Of a stretch of 5,134 nucleotides of DNA, positions 1-5,134 are shown piece by piece. This DNA is from Tannerellaceae bacterium. GTDB taxonomy: Bacteria; Bacteroidota; Bacteroidia; Bacteroidales; Tannerellaceae. The DNA lies in contig JAITAD010000072.1 of NCBI GenBank assembly GCA_031284275.1, positions 1 to 5,134 on the forward strand, given 5' to 3'. Position 1 is the first letter of the stretch. Each line of letters opens with the position of its first letter. The notes below the pieces were generated by a model. The model was not told the DNA's origin and did no database searches. It saw only the letters and a program-made list of their open reading frames with translations. Position numbers and translations under genes: made by a program.

Positions 1-169
1 CCTGCGCGCCATCTACGACGAGATCGACCAAATGGAGAAGACCAAAATCAACGTGCAGGAGTACAGCCGCAAGGAAGAGGAATACAAGGGATGGGCGCTC
101 ATCCTGCTTGCTCTGTTGCTTTCCGAGATACTCCTCCGTTACACCCTCCTGCGTTCAATCCACAGTTGA
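1..169 (+). CDS. batA: BatA-like aerotolerance VWA protein, C-terminal end only
   Basis: The frame is open from the left edge (first full codon at base 2) to the TGA at 167-169, giving the last 55 residues. The visible part has a charged amphipathic stretch (AIYDEIDQMEKTKINV) followed by a Lys/Glu-rich linker and one hydrophobic helix (GWALILLALLLSEILLR), then a short tail ending RSIHS. This order (EIDxxEKTK, charged linker, terminal membrane helix) is what I recognise at the C-terminus of Bacteroidota BatA, a membrane-anchored von Willebrand A-domain protein of the MoxR/DUF58/Bat cluster linked to aerotolerance and envelope stress. The VWA domain itself lies outside the window, so family assignment rests on the tail alone. 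In the usual order batB follows directly on the same strand. Here a convergent FHA gene ends 12 bases later, so this copy is the last gene of its transcript. Confidence 0.75.
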   Translation, partial: LRAIYDEIDQMEKTKINVQEYSRKEEEYKGWALILLALLLSEILLRYTLLRSIHS

Positions 170-188
170 GGGCGCCTACCCTCACTGT
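162..188. terminator. Shared hairpin between convergent genes
   Basis: ACAG (162-165) plus TGAGGG (167-172) pair with CCCTCA (179-184) plus CTGT (185-188). This gives a 10-bp stem with a single bulged T at 166 and a 6-base loop (173-178). The hairpin spans the 12-base gap between the batA-like stop and the FHA-gene stop, and both TGA codons lie in mirror positions in the stem. Position and symmetry fit a bidirectional terminator. A strong T-run is missing on both sides; the plus strand has only a weak CCCTTTTCC at 193-201. Termination may therefore be imperfect, or the stem may act mainly as a 3'-end stabiliser. Confidence 0.6.
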
Positions 189-835
189 CCGTCCCTTTTC
201 CAGTGGGCTTTACATGTAGGGCAACGCCTCTTGGCGGCCAGCGCCTCCCATGGTTGCTCACCGAAAGGCGTTTTGCATTTAGGGCAGGCGTATGTTGCGC
301 GAAAGGCAGTCGTTTTCTCCTGTAAAAGGCCGGGTATCTTGGCCGATTGCCGTGCCCCCAGATAGATACCTGCCAATGGAACGCCGATCATGAGCGCCAT
401 GCCGCCCCACGAAAGTAACGGGACGGATTTTCCGAATGTCCCGACAATGACGCTCCCTATCCCCAGAAAGGCAAAGGGCAACGTCTGCAAAAGTCTCACC
501 TTAAAAACGTTGGACGACTGTATGCGTACTTTATCCGCCAGATAAGTGGCGTATGTCTCTTTCAGGGCTTCGAACTCGATGGAATAATCGTCTGCGGCGT
601 GCAGGATATCGCTGAGTGTAAGGACGCAATCCTCGCCGCCGAACATGATACGGTCGTCCGGTTTAACCTTTCGGCGCAATATCTGGCCACCGTTGACGAA
701 CGTCCCGTTGGTAGAGTGGTTATCTTCCAACATCCATTCGCCCTCCGCTGTGGGCGACAGCAAGGCGTGGTATCGGCTCACGTATTCCCCTGCCACTACG
801 GCATCGTTGTCTCCCGCCTTACCTATGCGAATCAT
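182..835 (-). CDS. FHA-domain membrane protein with C-terminal zinc ribbon
   Basis: The protein has 217 residues. Residues 1-76 form a forkhead-associated (FHA) domain, with the IGK turn at 4-6, VSRYH at 19-23 and the NHSTNGTFVNG signature at 39-49. FHA domains usually read phosphothreonine peptides. Residues 77-112 are a polar linker that is probably helical. Two hydrophobic segments follow at about 116-134 and 139-160, separated by a very short loop, so both termini should face the cytoplasm. The C-terminus has a four-cysteine zinc-ribbon-like module: CPKC at 184-187 and CPTC at 205-208. The ATG at 833-835 overlaps the TGA of the upstream LytTR gene (ATGA) and has a textbook AGGAGG seven bases upstream, which fixes the start. 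Lys6 sits where most FHA domains have the phosphate-contacting Arg. I infer a membrane-tethered signalling adaptor acting with the LytTR protein. No enzymatic domain is visible and no established name is known to me. Confidence 0.9.
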   Translation of the reverse strand: MIRIGKAGDNDAVVAGEYVSRYHALLSPTAEGEWMLEDNHSTNGTFVNGGQILRRKVKPDDRIMFGGEDCVLTLSDILHAADDYSIEFEALKETYATYLADKVRIQSSNVFKVRLLQTLPFAFLGIGSVIVGTFGKSVPLLSWGGMALMIGVPLAGIYLGARQSAKIPGLLQEKTTAFRATYACPKCKTPFGEQPWEALAAKRRCPTCKAHWKRDGQ

Positions 836-1248
836 GTTTCTTCCTCCTCACCCTCTTCGTCCGTTTCCGGCACGCCACCGATTTCGGGCGTCATATCCTT
901 TTCCAACATACGTTTTAATACCCGAAGAGGGTATTTTGAGGCGAAGAGCAATTCTCTGGGCTTACCGTTGTCCATCAGCAACAGCCGTTGCTTGGGAATA
1001 TTGATTTGCAATACGTGTGTTTTATTCACGATATAGCTTTTACCTAACCGCACCAATGGGGCGGATTCTTCTTCCAACTGCTGTAAAAGAAGGACTTCCA
1101 CTTTTCCGATATTTACGGCGATAGTAAATTGTATACCTCCCACCAAAAGCAGCTTACAATGCGTCCTGTGCGCTTCGAAGTAGAGAATCTGCGACACAGT
1201 CACTTTCAGCAACTCGTCCCGAGTGCGCAAGATTAGATATTTCTCCAT
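832..1248 (-). CDS. Single-domain LytTR transcriptional regulator with acidic tail
   Basis: The protein has 138 residues, and the LytTR DNA-binding domain fills about residues 3-116. Family marks are the ILYFEAHRTH segment at 21-30 (equivalent to the common IxYIEAxxNY), LVRLGKSYIVN at 65-75 (the FxRxHRSxxVN core) and the final strand and helix LLFASKYPLRVLKRML at 100-115. LytTR domains bind DNA as paired sites through a beta fold. There is no receiver domain, membrane segment or other sensor, so activity must be set by another protein or by abundance. Residues 117-138 form a very acidic tail (about half Asp/Glu) with three threonines (120, 129, 138). I chose the ATG at 1246-1248. A longer reading from a TTG at 1296 would add a Phe-rich stretch (WFFFYIRR) that does not belong to the family. 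The stop overlaps the FHA start by four bases, so the two genes form one operon. It diverges from the surface-protein gene at 1371. Confidence 0.88.
   Translation of the reverse strand: MEKYLILRTRDELLKVTVSQILYFEAHRTHCKLLLVGGIQFTIAVNIGKVEVLLLQQLEEESAPLVRLGKSYIVNKTHVLQINIPKQRLLLMDNGKPRELLFASKYPLRVLKRMLEKDMTPEIGGVPETDEEGEEEET
843..848 (-). promoter_or_regulatory. Strong Shine-Dalgarno for the FHA gene
   Basis: On the minus strand AGGAGG lies seven bases before the ATG of the FHA gene, inside the last codons of the LytTR gene (the GAG GAG run for its acidic tail). Bacteroidota genes often lack Shine-Dalgarno sequences, so such a perfect one is noteworthy. It supports the 835 start and efficient re-initiation after the overlapping stop. 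The purine run is also required by the Glu codons, so selection for ribosome binding is not proven. Confidence 0.6.
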
Positions 1249-1291
1249 TCTGCGAATGTAGAAAAAAAACCATAGACGCTGTATAGTGCAT

Positions 1292-1308
1292 TGCAAAAAA
1301 AGTTTGTA
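1292..1308. promoter_or_regulatory. Possible operator: imperfect palindrome with LytTR-like half-site
   Basis: TGCAAA (1292-1297) and TTTGTA (1303-1308) form an inverted repeat around AAAAG, with one G/T mismatch in the six pairs. Within it, AAAGTTTGT (1299-1307) fits the general LytTR half-site pattern [TA][AC][CA]GTTN[AG][TG]. A 12-base spacer upstream leads to a poor second half-site (1278-1286, six of nine). The element overlaps the -33 box of the plus-strand promoter, where a bound regulator would affect transcription. This is a low-complexity A-rich region, so a chance match is quite possible. Confidence 0.2.
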
Positions 1309-1334
1309 GATTAGGAACGATGGAATTACCTTTG
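1303..1334 (+). promoter_or_regulatory. Bacteroidota-type promoter for the surface-protein gene
   Basis: A -33 box TTTG (1303-1306) is followed after 20 bases by TACCTTTG (1327-1334), an exact match to the -7 consensus TAnnTTTG recognised by the Bacteroidota primary sigma factor. Transcription should start near 1340, leaving a leader of roughly 30 bases before the ATG at 1371. No Shine-Dalgarno is seen in that leader, which is normal for the phylum. A-tracts at 1262-1269 and 1295-1301 lie upstream. No equally good promoter is seen for the divergent LytTR gene. Confidence 0.75.
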
Positions 1335-1370
1335 CAGTGTTTTTTTGTATGTATCTTAGCTTGCTTCGCT

Positions 1371-4300
1371 ATGAGAAAGTTCATTGCACTTTTGCTTTTA
1401 GCGCTTCCAACGGTATTGGGTTTCTCTATTCGGGCGGTAGCCGTAGGGGAGAAGTTTACGGTGCAAGAGTTGGTATACATGGTGACGAAAGATCCTATCT
1501 ATACCGTAAACGGCGCAGTGGGCGAAGCAGTGCTGACTTGGAAGAATGCGCCGGAAACCTCCCACCAAGCCGGCAGATATAATTCGACCTACCCTTCGCT
1601 GCCAAAAAAGCTGGTGGTGCCGCCGATGGTGGTGCCGCCCTCATCGGGGAACAGTTACAGGGTAGTAGGGGTGGGCAACAGTGCATTTCATTCCTGTGCC
1701 GGTATAGATACCGTGCTGATACCTTCGGACAACCGTTTCCGGATAGAGCAAAATGCCTTTCGGTACTGTACATCGCTACGTGAAGTGTTGGGTTATGAAG
1801 CTGAGGGCAGCGGCAATAACTGGTCGGTGCAGGAAGTGCACACCGGTGGCTTTGCTGCTTCCGTAGACTCTTTAGGAGAAAATGCCTTTGAAGCTTGTGG
1901 GTTTGACACGCTTGATTTTACCCTCCCGTCGCCTTACAGGCTCTCTTTGTCGGCAGGAGTGTTTGCCGGCTGCCCAAGTTTGAAGGCGCTGCTCGCCGGA
2001 TCGCGGCTGCGGAGGGTAGGTACGAACGCTTTCCGGGCTTCTTCGGAGTTGCGGTTTGTAGAGTTTGACCAACAGAGTCTGACGGCGGGGGTGGAGTTGA
2101 GCCTCGAGGCAGGGGCTTTTCCTGCAAGTGGAAGCATCGAAGCTATACATCTGCGTTACAGTCAGCCGCCCACGTTACCTGCCGCAGGTTTGGGAGCGGT
2201 GTTTGGCGGGTTGAAGGAAACGATGAAACTATACCTGCCTTTCCGTTATCTGAACATTTATGAAGGTTGGGGCGGGGAGAGCGTTCGGGACCATATCGAA
2301 TCTTCGTATGCCGTACACATCCCCAACCCTTTGAAGTGGGTGTACGCTCAGCGGGATACTGTTATGGCCTATGATTTGACATATTGTGGGAAGCCGCTTA
2401 ACCGGAAAAGCGCCGTAGTTTGGCAGAACGAGTTGCATGACGTCGCCGTAGTCGGGGTAAGCTGTTCGCCGGAACAGGTGTGCAAGTTAACATTGACATC
2501 GTATCAGGAAGGGAAGACATGGATATGGGGACGTTTTCCTGATGAGCTGACGAACGGCGAGGGGGCGCAGGCGGATTCTTTCCGTCTCACAGTCAGGAAC
2601 CCGGTGGAGGTGGTCGTTAAACGAAAAGGTACGCTGATACAGAACGGGGATACGCTCTTTATCCGCGTAGGGGAAAAGGATACGCTGACGACAGGTATCA
2701 ACTCCTATGGGCTGCCTACCTCCGACGTTCCGGAGATGCTGTGGACGGAGCTGCACAAAGTGAAGGACAAGGACGGAGCAGGCTACATCCGACGTACAGT
2801 CCTTCCCGCCGCTGCCCTGTCCGTCATCGAGCCGCTCGGGCATGATACGGTGACCTACACGGTGAGGGCCAAAGCCGGTTCAGCAGCTTTGGCAACCTTT
2901 ACGGTGATATCGCCGCGGATGGCCTTGACGATTGCCAAACGGGGGAATGACAACAAAAAGTCTGACACCATAGACGTGTTTCGCGCAACCATTTTGAGTG
3001 TAAAAGATACCACAGGAACGAAGTACCCCTATAGTTGGAAAATATTGGCCAATACGGATACTTTGGGAAAGCCGGTGGCTGATACGCTGACGCTTGCGGA
3101 CAAGAGTTTGCGTGTGAAAGCACGCCGTCCGGGAACATTTAGGATAACGGTTTCTACGACGGCGCTTGACAGTCTCCCTGCGATCGATACCTTTACGGTG
3201 CTCGTTCGCAAGCCGGAGATAGACGTCCATATTGCCGTTGCAAAATACGACCACCTTTCGTCCGACGGGACTACTATCACCGTTCCGGTGAACCATACGG
3301 ACACGCTGTATGCGAATGTCAAGGCTTTCAATAAGGAGGTTTGGAAGATAAAGAACATTGGCGACATACAGGCCATGTACGGTATCCCCGGTTCAGAGGC
3401 GTTGGAACCGGATGAATGGCTTCAAGACGATCCCGACAAGGTAGCCCAATACATCGGAGAGTTGAACGGAAGCGGCTTGGTGAAATGGGGAAAGAAAAGC
3501 AATGACAAGGCTTTTCTTTTCGGTGACATGGACAAAGACAGCATTTGGGTGAACCCCATTGACCATAAGGGAGGAAAAACGGAGCTTTATTTGGAATACA
3601 CCTGTTTCGGCCGTTCCCGCAGGGATACCGTTACCGTCCTTGCGTTGCCCGTCCAAGTAGAAATACAGGCAGAGACGCAGAGGGGATATATGAACCGGAA
3701 AGACACCCTGTCGGTGAACATTCGTTACGCTGAAGACTACGCTGCCCAAGGCGGAACGAACGCCACCGGGGGAACTGCGCAGCCCTCCGTGACGATAAAT
3801 CAGCCGGCAGTGGATACTGTGCTGTGGAAATCGTTGGATGAGCGGATAGCCCGGGTAAACGATGCCGGTATAGTGAGCTTCCTGGACACGGGGACGGTAA
3901 GTATTTGTGCGGTGACGTCAAAAAAAGCTTCCCTTAGCGACTATAAAGGAGTTGGAGATACGGTCGTTTTTCGAATATATGCCCCTGAAATAGGCATACG
4001 GTTTTTCAGGAAAGCAGATGACGGGACTGTTGTGCCGGTGACGAAAGATTCTCCCTTCACCATCAAAAAAGGGCCGGACGGGCAGGATTCCATTTGGGCA
4101 GAGATCTCCATTGACGGCTTGTTGGTGACGGACAGTCTTGCTCTGCATTGGGATTGTGCAGCCGGTTTTGAGGATACGATAATTGTTTCGACGCACAACA
4201 CCGACGATAGGGTAGGGGATACCCTCCATATAACGGGGCGGAAGCACAAAGGCGGAAACGCTGCCCTCTGGGCTACGACGACGTTGAAGTACGTCTCTCC

Positions 4301-5134
4301 ATGGTATAATGCCGATCCGGAGGTGGAACCGAGTATTCTTCGCCGCTATACGGCCTCTTCCGATACGGTCGAAGTAGAGGTCTGGCCTTTGGTGATAGAC
4401 ATCGTTGATGAACAGGGTGTTCCCGTTTCGGATACCCATCCGCTATTTGAGGGCATGTATACGGTGAAAGGGCATGTCGTCTATCGGGACGATGCGACGC
4501 CTGTGGTCGTGGACTCTGTCAAATGGGAAGTGATTTCTCCTGCCAAAGCTGACATAATGACCGTTGAGCCGAAAGGAGAGGCTTGTACCCTACGGTTTAC
4601 AGAATCCGGCGTGGTGCGCTTGCGGGCTACGGTGATGTGGAAAGATTCTAAAGGAGCCTTTCAGGAAGGCGTTTCCGATACGGTCGAGTTTACGGTCCCT
4701 GTTCCGAACTTGGAACTGAGGTTGTACAGCGTTCGAACCGGTGGTTTTGAAATAGACAAGACATATCCTCCTTTTTATCTCCGCCTGTACGGGAGCGAAA
4801 AAATTTCCGTGAAGCTGTCTCGCGATAATAACCCGATATCGCCGGACGATCCCCTCATGGCGCAGTTAAAGGGCTTCGTACTTGATTCCACTGTCGTTGC
4901 GATAGAAAAGATTGAGCTTGACGGTGGTGTGGTCAGGCACGATACTTTCAAGGTCACGGCTTTGGCGCATAAGGAAAAGGCCACAAAGGTGTGGGTGGGC
5001 GATTCGTTGGAAATTAGCGGCAAGAAATACGCCATCAACTGCGTGGATACTTTGCGGGTTGAGGTTGCTCCCATTCACTTGAAGATTACAGACGACAGCC
5101 CGCAGAACGTGGCTATCCTCTTTCAGAACCGGCC
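1371..5134 (+). CDS. Large secreted BspA-like LRR / Ig-like repeat surface protein, 3' end outside window
   Basis: Reading from the ATG at 1371, I found no stop to the right edge, giving at least 1254 residues with no sign of a frameshift. Residues 1-24 are a signal peptide: MRK, then the hydrophobic IALLLLALPTVLGFSI, with a likely signal peptidase I site after AVA. There is no lipobox Cys. Residues 25-93 resemble the lead-in of BspA-type proteins (FTVQELVYMVTKDP). Residues 96-303 are LRR_5/BspA repeats ending in the typical LYLP...YEGW cap. From about 314 onward the protein is beta-rich, with recurring strand-linker motifs of the form DTVxxxVxxP at about residues 411, 515, 615, 760, 872, 1006, 1112 and 1234, dividing it into Ig-like units. 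Residues 816-848 resemble a Big_2 fold (LWKS, IARVN, AGIVS, TGTVSICAVT). The protein is likely exported and surface-exposed, with adhesion or ligand binding as the probable role. Anchoring (for example a type IX sorting domain) cannot be judged because the C-terminus is missing. It has its own promoter and diverges from the LytTR gene. Confidence 0.9.
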   Translation, partial: MRKFIALLLLALPTVLGFSIRAVAVGEKFTVQELVYMVTKDPIYTVNGAVGEAVLTWKNAPETSHQAGRYNSTYPSLPKKLVVPPMVVPPSSGNSYRVVGVGNSAFHSCAGIDTVLIPSDNRFRIEQNAFRYCTSLREVLGYEAEGSGNNWSVQEVHTGGFAASVDSLGENAFEACGFDTLDFTLPSPYRLSLSAGVFAGCPSLKALLAGSRLRRVGTNAFRASSELRFVEFDQQSLTAGVELSLEAGAFPASGSIEAIHLRYSQPPTLPAAGLGAVFGGLKETMKLYLPFRYLNIYEGWGGESVRDHIESSYAVHIPNPLKWVYAQRDTVMAYDLTYCGKPLNRKSAVVWQNELHDVAVVGVSCSPEQVCKLTLTSYQEGKTWIWGRFPDELTNGEGAQADSFRLTVRNPVEVVVKRKGTLIQNGDTLFIRVGEKDTLTTGINSYGLPTSDVPEMLWTELHKVKDKDGAGYIRRTVLPAAALSVIEPLGHDTVTYTVRAKAGSAALATFTVISPRMALTIAKRGNDNKKSDTIDVFRATILSVKDTTGTKYPYSWKILANTDTLGKPVADTLTLADKSLRVKARRPGTFRITVSTTALDSLPAIDTFTVLVRKPEIDVHIAVAKYDHLSSDGTTITVPVNHTDTLYANVKAFNKEVWKIKNIGDIQAMYGIPGSEALEPDEWLQDDPDKVAQYIGELNGSGLVKWGKKSNDKAFLFGDMDKDSIWVNPIDHKGGKTELYLEYTCFGRSRRDTVTVLALPVQVEIQAETQRGYMNRKDTLSVNIRYAEDYAAQGGTNATGGTAQPSVTINQPAVDTVLWKSLDERIARVNDAGIVSFLDTGTVSICAVTSKKASLSDYKGVGDTVVFRIYAPEIGIRFFRKADDGTVVPVTKDSPFTIKKGPDGQDSIWAEISIDGLLVTDSLALHWDCAAGFEDTIIVSTHNTDDRVGDTLHITGRKHKGGNAALWATTTLKYVSPWYNADPEVEPSILRRYTASSDTVEVEVWPLVIDIVDEQGVPVSDTHPLFEGMYTVKGHVVYRDDATPVVVDSVKWEVISPAKADIMTVEPKGEACTLRFTESGVVRLRATVMWKDSKGAFQEGVSDTVEFTVPVPNLELRLYSVRTGGFEIDKTYPPFYLRLYGSEKISVKLSRDNNPISPDDPLMAQLKGFVLDSTVVAIEKIELDGGVVRHDTFKVTALAHKEKATKVWVGDSLEISGKKYAINCVDTLRVEVAPIHLKITDDSPQNVAILFQNR
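1611..1640 (+). repeat. In-frame 15-base tandem duplication (LVVPP / MVVPP)
   Basis: Two adjacent 15-base units, 1611-1625 and 1626-1640, are identical at 13 positions, including the 13-base block TGGTGGTGCCGCC at 1612-1624 and 1627-1639. They are codon-aligned and encode LVVPP then MVVPP (residues 81-90). They lie just before the first LRR, where BspA-type proteins usually have a single VxIP strand. A slippage-type duplication is the simplest explanation. Confidence 0.75.
1656..2279 (+). repeat. BspA-type leucine-rich repeat block (LRR_5) within the surface protein
   Basis: About six repeats are visible by their core [GN]xxAFxxCxxLxxV. The AF or VF cores are NSAFHSC, QNAFRYC, ENAFEAC, AGVFAGC, TNAFRAS and AGAFPAS. 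The Cys is lost in the last two. The block closes with AVFGGLKETMKLYLPFRYL and YEGWGGES, the degenerate last repeat that usually ends BspA-like LRR arrays. Repeats are uneven in length because loops are inserted, notably around residues 145-160. BspA-like LRRs are known for binding host or partner proteins; the ligand here is unknown. Confidence 0.85.
2310..5134 (+). repeat. Tandem degenerate Ig-like beta-sandwich units within the surface protein
   Basis: Nine boundary motifs (a beta strand with alternating hydrophobics, a Pro, then a new strand) occur near residues 320, 411, 515, 615, 760, 872, 1006, 1112 and 1234. Examples are FTVLVRKPEIDVHI, VTVLALPVQVEI, VEVEVWPLVIDIV and LRVEVAPIHLKI. 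They define eight units of about 91 to 145 residues and the start of a ninth. Sequence identity between units is low, so this is an old repeat and not a recent DNA duplication. The clearest family resemblance is to bacterial Big_2 Ig-like domains in the unit ending near 872, and more weakly in the one ending near 1112 (DSVKWEVISP, then SGVVRLRATV). Confidence 0.7.

Noticed and set aside
599..1036. Plus-strand frames of 119-145 codons opposite the FHA and LytTR genes
   Set aside because: They overlap two well-supported minus-strand genes, have no recognisable domain, and their translations look like antisense shadow.
1249..1296. N-terminal extension of the LytTR gene to a TTG at 1296
   Set aside because: It needs a rare start and adds a Phe-rich peptide not part of the LytTR fold. 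The ATG at 1248 begins right where the domain does.
1294..1301. Minus-strand TTTTTTTG as a -7 box for the LytTR-FHA operon
   Set aside because: It misses the A of TAnnTTTG and there is no TTTG-like -33 box at the right distance, so it may be just the poly-T run.
1337..1582. Short plus-strand frame from a GTG overlapping the start of the large gene
   Set aside because: It is in a different frame, has no recognisable domain and is explained by the signal-peptide-bearing frame starting at 1371.
2680..3096. Repeated GATACGCTGACG blocks as a DNA repeat family
   Set aside because: They are the common codons for the recurring Asp-Thr-Leu-Thr peptide and are not flanked by longer similarity.
1495..5078. 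Many minus-strand frames of 65-173 codons opposite the large gene
   Set aside because: All lie within a continuous plus-strand coding frame with clear domains; their composition and lack of domains mark them as shadows.
1..5134. CRISPR arrays, tRNA or rRNA genes, insertion-sequence ends
   Set aside because: No spaced direct repeats, cloverleaf-like sequence, transposase motifs or terminal inverted repeats were seen on reading either strand.

Overview
The window suggests a member of the Bacteroidota, most likely Bacteroidales. The evidence is a BatA-type C-terminus, a promoter of the TTTG / TAnnTTTG class used by the Bacteroidota housekeeping sigma factor, a short single-domain LytTR regulator, and a BspA-like leucine-rich surface protein with many DT[V/L/I] tripeptides. 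Genus cannot be told from this stretch.

Layout. (1) Bases 1-169, plus strand: the last 55 codons of a batA-like aerotolerance gene, ending in a membrane helix. (2) Bases 162-188: a hairpin between convergent genes that contains both stop codons. (3) Bases 182-1248, minus strand: a two-gene unit read from right to left. First is a LytTR DNA-binding protein (832-1248). It is followed, with a 4-base ATGA overlap, by a membrane protein (182-835) with an N-terminal FHA domain, two membrane helices and a C-terminal zinc ribbon. (4) Bases 1249-1370: a 122-base divergent intergenic region with a good plus-strand promoter at 1303-1334. (5) Bases 1371-5134, plus strand: one uninterrupted reading frame of at least 1254 codons that runs off the right edge. 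It encodes an exported protein with a signal peptide, a BspA-type LRR block and at least eight degenerate Ig-like beta-sandwich units. Because it has no stop inside the window, the many short minus-strand ORFs opposite it are shadows.

How the parts may work together. The most interesting item is the LytTR-FHA pair. A DNA-binding protein with no receiver domain is translationally coupled to a membrane-anchored phosphothreonine-type reader. This resembles in layout, though not in the partner's domains, the LytTR regulatory systems in which a membrane protein controls a LytTR regulator. The pair diverges from the giant surface-protein gene, so that gene is the obvious candidate target. The functional link is inference; the domains, overlap and divergence are seen in the sequence.
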